DNA of 64,000 bases from an uncultured Pontibacter sp. (lineage in GTDB: Bacteria > Bacteroidota > Bacteroidia > Cytophagales > Hymenobacteraceae), in assembly GCA_947499125.1 (NCBI GenBank), contig CANMMP010000002.1:310001-374000 (forward strand), in the 5' to 3' direction. Below the pieces are notes generated by a model. That model made no database searches. It had not been told where the DNA came from and worked only from the letters and a program-made list of their open reading frames with translations. The position numbers were made by a program, and so were the translations under genes. Position 1 is the first letter of the stretch; each line of letters opens with the position of its first letter. Positions 26,324 to 34,888 of this stretch are shown one piece after another.

Positions 26324-26773
26324 TTATACTTCACTGAAAAGCCAGTGCAGTGCTTCGTTTTTATCGGTAAAAATCTCACACTTGGTACCATTCACAACGC
26401 CTTTTTCCTCTACAGCATCATACATGTGGTTTATATCCATCAGCGATATGCTTTCGAGAGAGCTTAAGCGGGCAAATTTTCGCACCTTGGTCAGGGGCAA
26501 TTGCGGGGCTATATTAGTGAGCACCCATTTCTGGTCAGCAAACTCGAGGTAATGTATAGCACGGGCATCACTGTACCATAACTCACTATTATACTCTATG
26601 CAGTAAGCTACAGCTGTATTAAACATCGACCTGAATATGTCGCTTTCAGGGTGCTTCAGCCAGGTTAACTGTATGTACTTCAGGTTATCGTCAAACTCGA
26701 TGGCAACATGCTCGTTCCGGAGCAGTGTGGTAAGTTGTAAGGTATAAGTTGCCTGCGTATTAAAAGATGTCAT
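26324..26773 (-). CDS. SpoIIAA/STAS-like domain protein, single-domain copy
   Basis: The product is 149 residues from the ATG at 26773. It has one domain with a pattern shared with the neighbouring larger protein: [hydrophobic]xLxW near the start, DQKWVLTNIAP in the middle, and EALHWL at the C terminus. This layout resembles the SpoIIAA-like/STAS proteins often found near signalling genes in Bacteroidota, but no catalytic motif was seen. It begins 14 bases after the stop of the upstream 346-residue gene on the same strand, so the two are probably one operon. An earlier in-frame start would overlap that gene. Function unknown. Confidence 0.6.
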   Translation of the reverse strand: MTSFNTQATYTLQLTTLLRNEHVAIEFDDNLKYIQLTWLKHPESDIFRSMFNTAVAYCIEYNSELWYSDARAIHYLEFADQKWVLTNIAPQLPLTKVRKFARLSSLESISLMDINHMYDAVEEKGVVNGTKCEIFTDKNEALHWLFSEV

Positions 26774-26787
26774 GTTTATGCTTACTG

Positions 26788-27828
26788 TTAATGTGTGTCG
26801 CGTACCCACTGCAAGGCATCGCTTTCACTAAAAAAATATTGTGTCTGATGGCGGCCTGTGTTCTGTTGCACACGGGTAAGTACAGACTCAAGTGCCATTT
26901 GCTGCATCATATCAGCCGATGTTATAAATGCTACACGCTCTACCTTACTTTTGCCAAACATGTAAGATGCGGTTCTGGTAAGCCAGGCCTGATCCTGCAA
27001 AGTTAGTGTTTGCAGGCGTTGGTTGTTGCTGATAAGGCCACGAACGCCACTATTTATTAGAGCCCGGCCTGCTTTTAAAACGCCATACCGATATTCGCGG
27101 CTGGTGACTTTCCGCAGCCAACGAACCACAATATAGCTATTTTCACGATCAACTATAACTTCTACAAAACTGGTCTGGCAACGGGTTACAGGGTGCTTTT
27201 TCGTTTCAGGGTTTTCTGTTATAGTTTCCGCGGGTACAACCACATCAGGCGAAACAGCTTCTGCTGTAGCAAACTTCTTTAGTTCTTTCAGGCTCGCGTT
27301 GTGCGGAATAACGACCGAACAATCCGGGGCATCTGATTTAGAAAAAGGATTTCGCAATAACCATTTTCTAGCTTCGTCGGCTTCGTGAAACGCTTTGGTT
27401 TCGTAAGGCAGAAATATGCCACTATTAATTACCGCTTCATACATGTTTTGCTGCAACCGGGAGCGGGCAATTACACGGGCAGAACGTACCAGGGTGGTAT
27501 GTTTAAGTGCTTTGCGTAAAAAGCTTTCGGTCAGGTGCTGGTCTTCTGGCGATGGGTTTCCCATTTTAGAGAAATCGACCAGTAGGTATTTAACACGGAG
27601 TATGGCAATGCACAAACCTATAAACCGCATGCATTCGCGGTATTCTTTGCTGGTAACAGGGCGCTGCCAGGTAAACTCCAGGGCTGAATAAGCCGGTTGG
27701 AAACTTATTAAAAGCGGAGTTTCTGTTATGGGTGGCGTAACCTGGTTAAAAGCATAGGGTTGCCCATGGTTAAGCGCTAACAGAGTATGTACCGGCAGTT
27801 GATTTACTTTGGCTAATCTTGTCTGCAT
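26788..27828 (-). CDS. Protein with two SpoIIAA/STAS-like domains
   Basis: The 346-residue protein contains two copies of one domain: about residues 35-155 (LEFTWQRPVTSKEYRECMRF ... EARKWLL) and about 220-345 (IVVRWLRKVTSREYRYGVLK ... DALQWV), joined by a polar linker. The two repeats share the TSxEYR motif, a central D/N-rich helix and a closing ALxW segment. The gene downstream encodes a third copy, so this is a local expansion. No membrane segment or signal peptide. The resemblance to SpoIIAA-like regulators is by pattern only and no partner kinase is adjacent. Confidence 0.6.
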   Translation of the reverse strand: MQTRLAKVNQLPVHTLLALNHGQPYAFNQVTPPITETPLLISFQPAYSALEFTWQRPVTSKEYRECMRFIGLCIAILRVKYLLVDFSKMGNPSPEDQHLTESFLRKALKHTTLVRSARVIARSRLQQNMYEAVINSGIFLPYETKAFHEADEARKWLLRNPFSKSDAPDCSVVIPHNASLKELKKFATAEAVSPDVVVPAETITENPETKKHPVTRCQTSFVEVIVDRENSYIVVRWLRKVTSREYRYGVLKAGRALINSGVRGLISNNQRLQTLTLQDQAWLTRTASYMFGKSKVERVAFITSADMMQQMALESVLTRVQQNTGRHQTQYFFSESDALQWVRDTH

Positions 27829-28144
27829 AGATGGTAACTACAACTAACTATACTATAGCAGTCAATTGCAGGAAATGCTCTAAAAGGTGAAAATTCTATA
27901 GCTTATTAACCAAATTTAGAGCTGCCAGGTTCTATACTTTTATTAATTCATATTATAGTTATATTTTAAGAAATAGCTGTACGTTACTATATATAGTTTG
28001 TATACTGTAAAGTATAGATTTTCAGTAAGTTCGATTCTTTTGTTTATATGGCCCTGAAGTATATAATTTGCTTGTTATCAGCATGTAAGGGACAAAAAAA
28101 TACCCGGCAGATCTACCGGGTATTTTTTTTAAGTATAAATTACA
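27829..28144. other. Intergenic stretch with a terminator and upstream promoter DNA
   Basis: No gene is seen. It is very AT-rich (about 27890-28080) and holds many A(C/G)TATA hexamers. The only clear structure is the terminator at 28095-28128. Confidence 0.4.
28095..28128 (-). terminator. Terminator after the alpha/beta hydrolase gene
   Basis: A 13-bp perfect stem (AAAAAATACCCGG with CCGGGTATTTTTT) with an 8-base loop follows the stop of the minus-strand hydrolase gene. Confidence 0.85.
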
Positions 28145-29056
28145 TTAGTCCAACTTAGCCAGGAACTTACGGATATACTTCTGGAATTTAGCGGGCTGCT
28201 CCTGGTATGGGCAGTGGCCGGTATCCATTACCCGGTACGTAGCCTCCGGAAACTGAAACGATTTGTAGTGCTCCGGCCCTACAGAGTAATCGTGAAGGCC
28301 GGTAAATATTAAAGACGGTGCCGTAATAGCTGCGGTTTTTAGCGTAAAGTCCTGTTCGTATTCGGGGTAGTTCCACACGTTGCTGCCAAAGTGCCAGTTC
28401 AGGGTAGTGTCCATCACCGCATTCATCTTATCGAACATGGCTTTGTCGCGGTACATCATTTTATAGCTTAGGTTCTCCTGGTTCAGGCGGTTCCAGACTG
28501 CCCCGAATGCCTGCGTTTTGCTTACGCCCGGTTTCAGAAACTCCGATTCCGGTACATTAAGTATGCTGGATGCCTGCGTAATAGCGTTTGATTTGGCATA
28601 ATCGAGGTTGAGGGTGGTGTTTACATAAATGGTGGCTAATACGCGGTCAGGGTGAGTATAAGCATATTCGGTGGCTATGATTCCGCCAAACGAATGCGGC
28701 ATCACGATCCATTTATCATAGCCAAGGTATTCACGTACTTCTTCCATGTCTTTTACCACGCGGGCCAGCGAATAATCAGTGCTGGCATCGCCTCCGGAGC
28801 GGCCACTTCCGCGCTGGTCCACATAGATCATGGTCATGTCCTGCTCGGTAATATCGCCGCCAAGAGCATAGTAGTATTTTGGCCACGAGCCGGGCCCGCC
28901 ATGTATAAACAGGCAGGGTTTCCCTTTGCCGGCCACCCGCACATACAGTTTTACCGAGTCGGAGGTGGTAATGTAATATTGCTTATTTTGAGAAACAGCG
29001 CTCTCCGAAGCAAGTATGCCAAGCAGCAGCAAGGCACCAATGATCCACTTTTTCAT
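28145..29056 (-). CDS. Exported alpha/beta hydrolase (proline iminopeptidase-like)
   Basis: The 303-residue protein has a signal peptide (IIGALLLLGILASESAVS) and the alpha/beta-hydrolase core: oxyanion-loop motif FIHGGPGSWPKYYY, YVDQRGSGRSGG, nucleophile Ser122 in MPHSFGG, an acid in GLHDYSVGPEHY, and the catalytic His in DTGHCPYQEQP. HGGPG and DQRGSGRS are typical of prolyl aminopeptidases (peptidase family S33). The nucleophile elbow is unusual: the first glycine of GxSxG is proline here. It is a single gene with its own terminator, divergent from the carbohydrate cluster. Substrate may be a peptide or ester. Confidence 0.88.
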   Translation of the reverse strand: MKKWIIGALLLLGILASESAVSQNKQYYITTSDSVKLYVRVAGKGKPCLFIHGGPGSWPKYYYALGGDITEQDMTMIYVDQRGSGRSGGDASTDYSLARVVKDMEEVREYLGYDKWIVMPHSFGGIIATEYAYTHPDRVLATIYVNTTLNLDYAKSNAITQASSILNVPESEFLKPGVSKTQAFGAVWNRLNQENLSYKMMYRDKAMFDKMNAVMDTTLNWHFGSNVWNYPEYEQDFTLKTAAITAPSLIFTGLHDYSVGPEHYKSFQFPEATYRVMDTGHCPYQEQPAKFQKYIRKFLAKLD

Positions 29057-29319
29057 AGTATAAAGGTTGGTTGAAAATGGTCTGAACTATAGACGCGGCA
29101 AAGCTACAAAAGACGCAACTATTTCAAATAAAAATCCTGACCAACTATAATCTGGCTTCTTATAAGGTATAGTTGCGAATTGGGTTGTATAATGCTGATA
29201 GGTTGGTGGTTATGAGCTGTTGTAACTATCAGAGAAGTATAGTGGGGGGATTAATCAGGATAATCTGAAAATTTTAGGCGGATTCTTTTTACCTTTATCA
29301 GGTTTATTTTCTTACTCAT

Positions 29320-32133
29320 ATGCGAAAAATTTACAGTCTTTTATCCTTCATATTTATACTGGTAAGTTACCTGCAGGCCTCGGCGCAGGTAGTAACTACA
29401 AAACCGGTATTACCCACCGGCGATCAGCCGGTTACGCTTATCTTTGATATCAACCAATCAACTGATTCGCGCGCGGCTACACTTAAAAATGCACCGAACG
29501 ATGTGTATCTATGGTCCGGAGCCGGCACTTCCGAAACCGGTGATGCTTTTGAATATCAGCCGACAGGCCAAACTACCTGGAGTGCGCCATATGAGCCGGG
29601 CAAAATGAACTACCTGGGAGAAAACCGCTGGTCGATCACGATCACGCCGCGTACCTACTTTAACGTTCCGACCGGCACCCCGATTCGGAAACTGGGCCTG
29701 CTGCTTAAGAACGGAGCCGGTACCGCCCAGACAGAAGACCTTTTTGTTTCGCTTTACCCATCAGAAGGAGTAGTTGCTGCCATCAAATTACCTACCCAGG
29801 AGTCGTTTTTTACAGATGCCAACACGGTTATACCTGTAAAAGCCTATACTTCGGCTAAAGCCACCCTTACCCTGAAAGTAGATGGAGTAACAGTGGTAAC
29901 TGAGCAGAACAAAGACTCTTTGGTTTATAACCTGAACACAGGCACCCAGACAGGTGTGCGCCACAAAGTAACGTTCGAAGCCACAGTAAATAACACTACC
30001 CAAACCGACGAATTTTATTTTACGAACCGACCGGTTTCGCCGGTAGCTGCTCTGCCGGCCAACGCTAAAGATGGAGTTGTATACACTGGTTCCGACAAAG
30101 CATTGTTGACACTGTTCGCGCCACATAAAAAGTTTGTTTATGTAATTGGCGAGTTCAGTAACTGGGAAGCGATGCCGGAATACCTCATGAACCAGACACC
30201 GGATGGTCAGCGATATTGGCTGGAAATTGATGGGCTGGAGCCGGGTAAAGAGATCGCTTACCAGTACCTGGTAGATGGTACTATAGCTGTTGCTGACCCT
30301 TATGCGCATAAAGTGCTGGATCCCTGGAACGACCCTTACCTGACCGAAGCCAATTATCCTGGACTGAAGCCTTACCCTGACGGAGCCGAAGGCATTGTAT
30401 CTGTACTTCAGACAAACCAGACAGCTTATAACTGGAAAGTAGAGAACTTTACACGCCCTGCCGCCGATACGCTTGTTATTTACGAACTGCTGCTGCGCGA
30501 CTTCCTTGCCACGCAAAACTATAGCACGCTAACTGATACACTGAGCTACCTGAAAACCTTAGGCGTAAATGCCATCGAGCTGATGCCTGTTATGGAGTTT
30601 TCGGGCAACATATCGTGGGGCTACAACCCTATATTTTACTTTGCTCCGGACAAAGCGTATGGCACAGCCGATCAGTTGAAGCGCTTTATTGATACCTGCC
30701 ACGAAATGGGCATTGCGGTTATACTTGATATGGTGCTGAACCAGGCCGATTACGAATTTCCGTATGTGAAAATGTACTGGGACAATAACCGTCCTTCTGC
30801 TGACAATCCGTTCTTTAACCAGCAAGCCACCCACCCGTTCAGCGTATTCTTTGATTTTAACCACGAAAGCGAAGTTACCAAAGCTTTTGTAGAACGTGTT
30901 AACCGCTACTGGCTCGAGGAGTTTAAATTCGACGGCTTCCGTTTCGACTTGTCGAAAGGCTTTACCCAGAAGAACTCAGGAGACAATGTAGGTGCCTGGA
31001 GCGCTTACGATGCCAGCCGTGTAGCCATCTGGAAAGATATTTACAACGACATCAGAAGCTACGACGAAACCGCACTGGTTATACTGGAGCACTTCGCTGA
31101 TAATGCCGAGGAAAAAGAACTGGCCGATTACGGAATGCTTTTCTGGGGCAACATCAACCACGAGTACCGCGACATGGTAAAAGGCTACGATGCTGACCTG
31201 AACGGTATATCGCACAAGAACCGCGGCTGGCAGCAACCGCACCTGATCGGCTACATGGAAAGCCACGATGAGGAGCGCCTGATCTATGACGTAATGAAAA
31301 ATGGCCGCGCCGAAGGTTCTTATAACACGAAGAAGCTGGAGACCGCCCTTAACCGCGCCAAGCTGGCTGCTGCCTTCTTTATACCGGTACCAGGTCCTAA
31401 AATGATCTGGCAATTCGGTGAGCTGGGCTACGATATATCTATAAACGACCCGGGCCGCACCGATCCGAAGCCAATTAAATGGGGCTACCGCGAAAATACC
31501 AACCGCATGAAATTGTACAAAGTATACAGCGAGCTTATCCACTTGAAAAAGAATTACCCGGTATTCAGCACCAACGACTTTAACCTGTCGTCGGAAGGGC
31601 TGGTGAAACGCCTGACCTTGATAGACGAAAGTATGACGGTATTTATAGTTGGTAACTACGACGTGAAAAGTGTGAGCCAAGATGCCGGTTTCCCGCTGGC
31701 GGGTACCTGGTATGATTACTTTACCGGAGAGGCAGTGCAGGTTACCAATCCTGCCGAAAAACTGATATTAAAGCCAGGTGAGTTCAGACTTTATACTTCG
31801 GTACAGTTGCCGGCACCGGAAGCTGGTTTATTGCCATGGCAGGGTGTTGTGCTGGATGTGGAAGATGAAATGCCACTGAATGCAAGTATAGAATTATACC
31901 CTAACCCAACACAGGAAAACGCTTTGCTGGAGTTTACTGATAACTACCGTGGCGATGTGCAGGTGCAGGTTACCGACATGACCGGCCACGTATTGCGTAC
32001 TGTAAAGTATAAAAAACATCAGCAACTGTTGCAGCAACCGCTTAACCTTAAAAATGTGGCTGCAGGCCTGTACCTGATACAGATAGAAGCCGGCAACCGC
32101 AAAACCGTTAAACGACTGGTGAAGCTGAACTAA
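29320..32133 (+). CDS. GH13 alpha-amylase family protein with T9SS sorting domain
   Basis: The 937-residue protein has a signal peptide, a beta-rich N-terminal half with a CBM48-like segment (TLFAPHKKFVYVIGEFSNW, about residues 265-330), a GH13 barrel (about 385-750), and a C-terminal T9SS sorting domain (ELYPNPTQENALLEF ... VKRLVKLN). The catalytic triad is visible: Asp543 in GFRFDLSKG, Glu590 in ILEHFAD, Asp650 in SHDEERL. The first conserved region reads VLNQADY; most GH13 enzymes have NH here. It should be exported and attached to, or released from, the cell surface to cut alpha-glucans. First gene of the carbohydrate cluster; a stem-loop follows it, so it may be its own transcript. Confidence 0.92.
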   Translation: MRKIYSLLSFIFILVSYLQASAQVVTTKPVLPTGDQPVTLIFDINQSTDSRAATLKNAPNDVYLWSGAGTSETGDAFEYQPTGQTTWSAPYEPGKMNYLGENRWSITITPRTYFNVPTGTPIRKLGLLLKNGAGTAQTEDLFVSLYPSEGVVAAIKLPTQESFFTDANTVIPVKAYTSAKATLTLKVDGVTVVTEQNKDSLVYNLNTGTQTGVRHKVTFEATVNNTTQTDEFYFTNRPVSPVAALPANAKDGVVYTGSDKALLTLFAPHKKFVYVIGEFSNWEAMPEYLMNQTPDGQRYWLEIDGLEPGKEIAYQYLVDGTIAVADPYAHKVLDPWNDPYLTEANYPGLKPYPDGAEGIVSVLQTNQTAYNWKVENFTRPAADTLVIYELLLRDFLATQNYSTLTDTLSYLKTLGVNAIELMPVMEFSGNISWGYNPIFYFAPDKAYGTADQLKRFIDTCHEMGIAVILDMVLNQADYEFPYVKMYWDNNRPSADNPFFNQQATHPFSVFFDFNHESEVTKAFVERVNRYWLEEFKFDGFRFDLSKGFTQKNSGDNVGAWSAYDASRVAIWKDIYNDIRSYDETALVILEHFADNAEEKELADYGMLFWGNINHEYRDMVKGYDADLNGISHKNRGWQQPHLIGYMESHDEERLIYDVMKNGRAEGSYNTKKLETALNRAKLAAAFFIPVPGPKMIWQFGELGYDISINDPGRTDPKPIKWGYRENTNRMKLYKVYSELIHLKKNYPVFSTNDFNLSSEGLVKRLTLIDESMTVFIVGNYDVKSVSQDAGFPLAGTWYDYFTGEAVQVTNPAEKLILKPGEFRLYTSVQLPAPEAGLLPWQGVVLDVEDEMPLNASIELYPNPTQENALLEFTDNYRGDVQVQVTDMTGHVLRTVKYKKHQQLLQQPLNLKNVAAGLYLIQIEAGNRKTVKRLVKLN

Positions 32134-32186
32134 GTATAAGTATAGTAGCCTGACGTTTAAAATTGACTATAAACTGCTAACTTGCC

Positions 32187-32237
32187 TGTGGCCCCTGAAC
32201 TTACCCGAAAATGGTAGGGCAGGGGCCACAGCTTTTT
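32187..32237 (+). terminator. Stem-loop/terminator between GH13 and GH5-like genes
   Basis: TGTGGCCCCTG (32187-32197) pairs exactly with CAGGGGCCACA (32220-32230), followed by GCTTTTT. The 22-base loop is long, but the stem is strong. It may end or attenuate transcription before the next gene. Confidence 0.6.
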
Positions 32238-32275
32238 AAAGCCACCTTATTTTCAGATCATCGTTTAACCGTACC

Positions 32276-34864
32276 ATGACCTATAAACTCCCCTCGCTTT
32301 TAGCTGCACTGTTTTTTATAAGTATACAGTTTGCAGCATTTGCCCAGCAGACCAAGGATAAGGAAGTAGCGCCTGTTTATGTAGACGAGCAAGGCGTGAT
32401 GCGCTGGAAGAAGGACAAGTCCGAAGCCAGTTTTTTTGGGGTGAACTATACCGTGCCCTTTGCCTACGGTTACCGCTCGCACAAAGCGTTGAATGTTGAT
32501 CTGGAGAAAGCCATTGACCAGGATGTGTACCACATGGCCAGGCTGGGGTTCAATGCGTTTCGGGTGCATGTCTGGGATACCGAAATATCCGACTCTGTAG
32601 GTAACCTTCTGGAGAATGAGCACCTGCGTTTATTCGATTACCTGATCTATAAACTGAAAGAGCGCAACATTAAGATACTGGTAACGCCCATTGCTTTCTG
32701 GGGCAACGGCTACCCCGAACCCGACGAGAAGACCATCGGTTTCTCAACGAAATATAACAAGCAGAAAGCTGTAACCGAGGAGGAGGCTTTTAAGGCGCAG
32801 GAACGTTACCTGGAGCAATTCTTTAAGCATGTGAATCCTTACACAAAACTTACTTACCAGAACGATCCTGATATTATAGCTGCCGAAATTAACAACGAAC
32901 CAAAGCATACCGGACCAAAAGCACGAGCCACTGAATATGTAAACCGCATGGTAGCATCCGTCCGGAAAACAGGCTGGACAAAACCGATCTTCTATAACAT
33001 AAGCGAATCGCCGACCTATGCCGATGCAGTTGCCAAAGCCAATATTGATGGCATAAGCTTCCAATGGTACCCGACAGGCCTGGTAGCAAACCATACCTTG
33101 CAAGGCAACTACCTGCCACACGTAGATCGCTACCAGATTCCTTTTGACACCATTCCGGAGTATGCGAATAAAGCCCGCATGGTATATGAGTTTGATGCCG
33201 GCGATATTCTAAACTCGACAATGTACCCGGCTATGGCGCGCAGTTTCCGGGGAGCTGGCTTCCAGTGGACTACCCAGTTTGCATACGACCCGCTGGCCAC
33301 CGCCTATGGCAACACCGAGTACCAAACGCATTATCTTAACCTGGCTTATACGCCTAAAAAAGCCATTGCTGCGCTTATTGCAGGCAAAGCGTTTCGTAAG
33401 CTCCCGAGGCTCAAAAACTACGGTACTTACCCCCAGGATAGCGTTTTTGATGTGTTTCGGGTGAGTTACAAAGAGAACCTGAGCGAGATGAACACGGCAG
33501 AGGAGTTTTATTACAGCAATAGCACAACTACCAAACCTGCCAACCTTAAAAAGTTGAAACATGTAGCTGGCGTTGGCAACTCGTCTGTTGCGCAGTACCG
33601 TGGACTTGGGGCTTATTTTATAGATAAACTCGAGAATGGGGTGTGGCGATTGGAGGTAATGCCCGATGCTATTCACATAAGAGACCCGTTTGCCAAGGCA
33701 TCTCCCGAAAAAGAAGTGAGCCGCATCGAATACCGGGATCATGCTATCCGGATCATGCTGCCAGACCTGGGGAATAACTATACGGTCAAAGGCCTGAATG
33801 CTGGCAATATGTTCAGCGAAGTAACTACCAAAGGCGCGTTTATGGTGAAGCCCGGCACTTACCTGCTCACGAAGAAAGGTAAAAAGGCTGGCCGCTGGAC
33901 CCCGGAAAGCATGGCCGGAGAACTAAAGTTAGCTGAGTTTGTAGCCCCGGAACCGGTTAAGTCAGAACCTTTTGTGGCACATGAGCCAGTAAAAGAAATA
34001 CCAGCGGAGCAACCTTATACTATAAGCGCAACTATTGTAGGCATTAAACCAGAAGCGAAAGTGACGTTGGCTATAAATAACCTGTCGGGAGTTTACAAAA
34101 CCATAGCGATGCCCCAGGAATATCCTTATATATATGAGGCCCCATTGCCGGCAGAACTGACCACACCGGGCATGCTGAGTTACCGCATTATAGTAGAGCA
34201 GCCCGATGGTAAATTCTATACTTTTCCGGGTGGGCACGAAGGTGATCCGTGGGCATGGGATAACTATAGAACTGATACCTGGACCAGCTTTGTAGCAGCA
34301 CCGGGCAGTAACCTGGAGCTCTTTAACGCCACCCACGACAGAAATATAAAAGTATACCCGAACCTATGGCGTCCCGATGAAAGGCAACTGCTGACAGATG
34401 TAAACCCGGGACAACTTATACTTCGCTTATCCACTAAAGAACTGCCGGAAGAAGGCGTAATGGGTTTCCAGTATTATATCGGAGACAAACTGAGGGATAG
34501 AAAACCGGAACTTGCCAACTATAAAAAACTGGTGGTAAGAGCCCGCACTACGAATCCAACTCCTGTAAAAGTAAGAATAGCCCTGATCTCGGACGATGCC
34601 ACGGCACATACGGCAACTGTAACTATAAACGGGCAATTTCAGGACATCGAAATACCGTTAAGCAGCCTGCAACCCGGCGAGTTTATACTTTTGCCGCGTC
34701 CTTACCCGGGCTTCCATCCGTTCTGGTTTAAGCCGGGCAAAGCAGAGGCTTTTAACCTGGCCGATGCAGAAAAGCTGGAAATTATACTTGGCAAAGATCT
34801 GCCTGCTTCCGAAAAAAATAAACCGTATAGTTTTGATATTGAACGTGTGTGGCTGAGCAAATAG
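32276..34864 (+). CDS. GH5-like (clan GH-A) glycoside hydrolase with C-terminal beta domains
   Basis: The 862-residue protein has a signal peptide and a TIM-barrel (about residues 45-390). The clan GH-A acid/base is Glu208 in EINNEPKHTG and the nucleophile Glu305 in RMVYEFDAGD. The C-terminal half has an unrelated beta domain and, from about residue 660 on, a carbohydrate-binding-like region with KIYSFDIERVW-type ending. This suits an endo-acting hydrolase of beta-linked mannan, glucan or galactan; the exact subfamily cannot be named from sequence. It is 24 bases upstream of the GH2 gene, so the two are probably co-transcribed. Confidence 0.78.
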   Translation: MTYKLPSLLAALFFISIQFAAFAQQTKDKEVAPVYVDEQGVMRWKKDKSEASFFGVNYTVPFAYGYRSHKALNVDLEKAIDQDVYHMARLGFNAFRVHVWDTEISDSVGNLLENEHLRLFDYLIYKLKERNIKILVTPIAFWGNGYPEPDEKTIGFSTKYNKQKAVTEEEAFKAQERYLEQFFKHVNPYTKLTYQNDPDIIAAEINNEPKHTGPKARATEYVNRMVASVRKTGWTKPIFYNISESPTYADAVAKANIDGISFQWYPTGLVANHTLQGNYLPHVDRYQIPFDTIPEYANKARMVYEFDAGDILNSTMYPAMARSFRGAGFQWTTQFAYDPLATAYGNTEYQTHYLNLAYTPKKAIAALIAGKAFRKLPRLKNYGTYPQDSVFDVFRVSYKENLSEMNTAEEFYYSNSTTTKPANLKKLKHVAGVGNSSVAQYRGLGAYFIDKLENGVWRLEVMPDAIHIRDPFAKASPEKEVSRIEYRDHAIRIMLPDLGNNYTVKGLNAGNMFSEVTTKGAFMVKPGTYLLTKKGKKAGRWTPESMAGELKLAEFVAPEPVKSEPFVAHEPVKEIPAEQPYTISATIVGIKPEAKVTLAINNLSGVYKTIAMPQEYPYIYEAPLPAELTTPGMLSYRIIVEQPDGKFYTFPGGHEGDPWAWDNYRTDTWTSFVAAPGSNLELFNATHDRNIKVYPNLWRPDERQLLTDVNPGQLILRLSTKELPEEGVMGFQYYIGDKLRDRKPELANYKKLVVRARTTNPTPVKVRIALISDDATAHTATVTINGQFQDIEIPLSSLQPGEFILLPRPYPGFHPFWFKPGKAEAFNLADAEKLEIILGKDLPASEKNKPYSFDIERVWLSK

Positions 34865-34888
34865 CCAGGCAGGTATAACCTATACTTT

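Noticed and set aside
28021-28045. GTTCGATTC string resembling a tRNA T-loop
   Set aside because: No D-arm, anticodon arm or acceptor stem could be built around it.
29788-31680. Long open frames on the minus strand opposite the GH13 gene
   Set aside because: They mirror the codon pattern of the plus-strand gene, lack starts with plausible upstream signals, and match no family.
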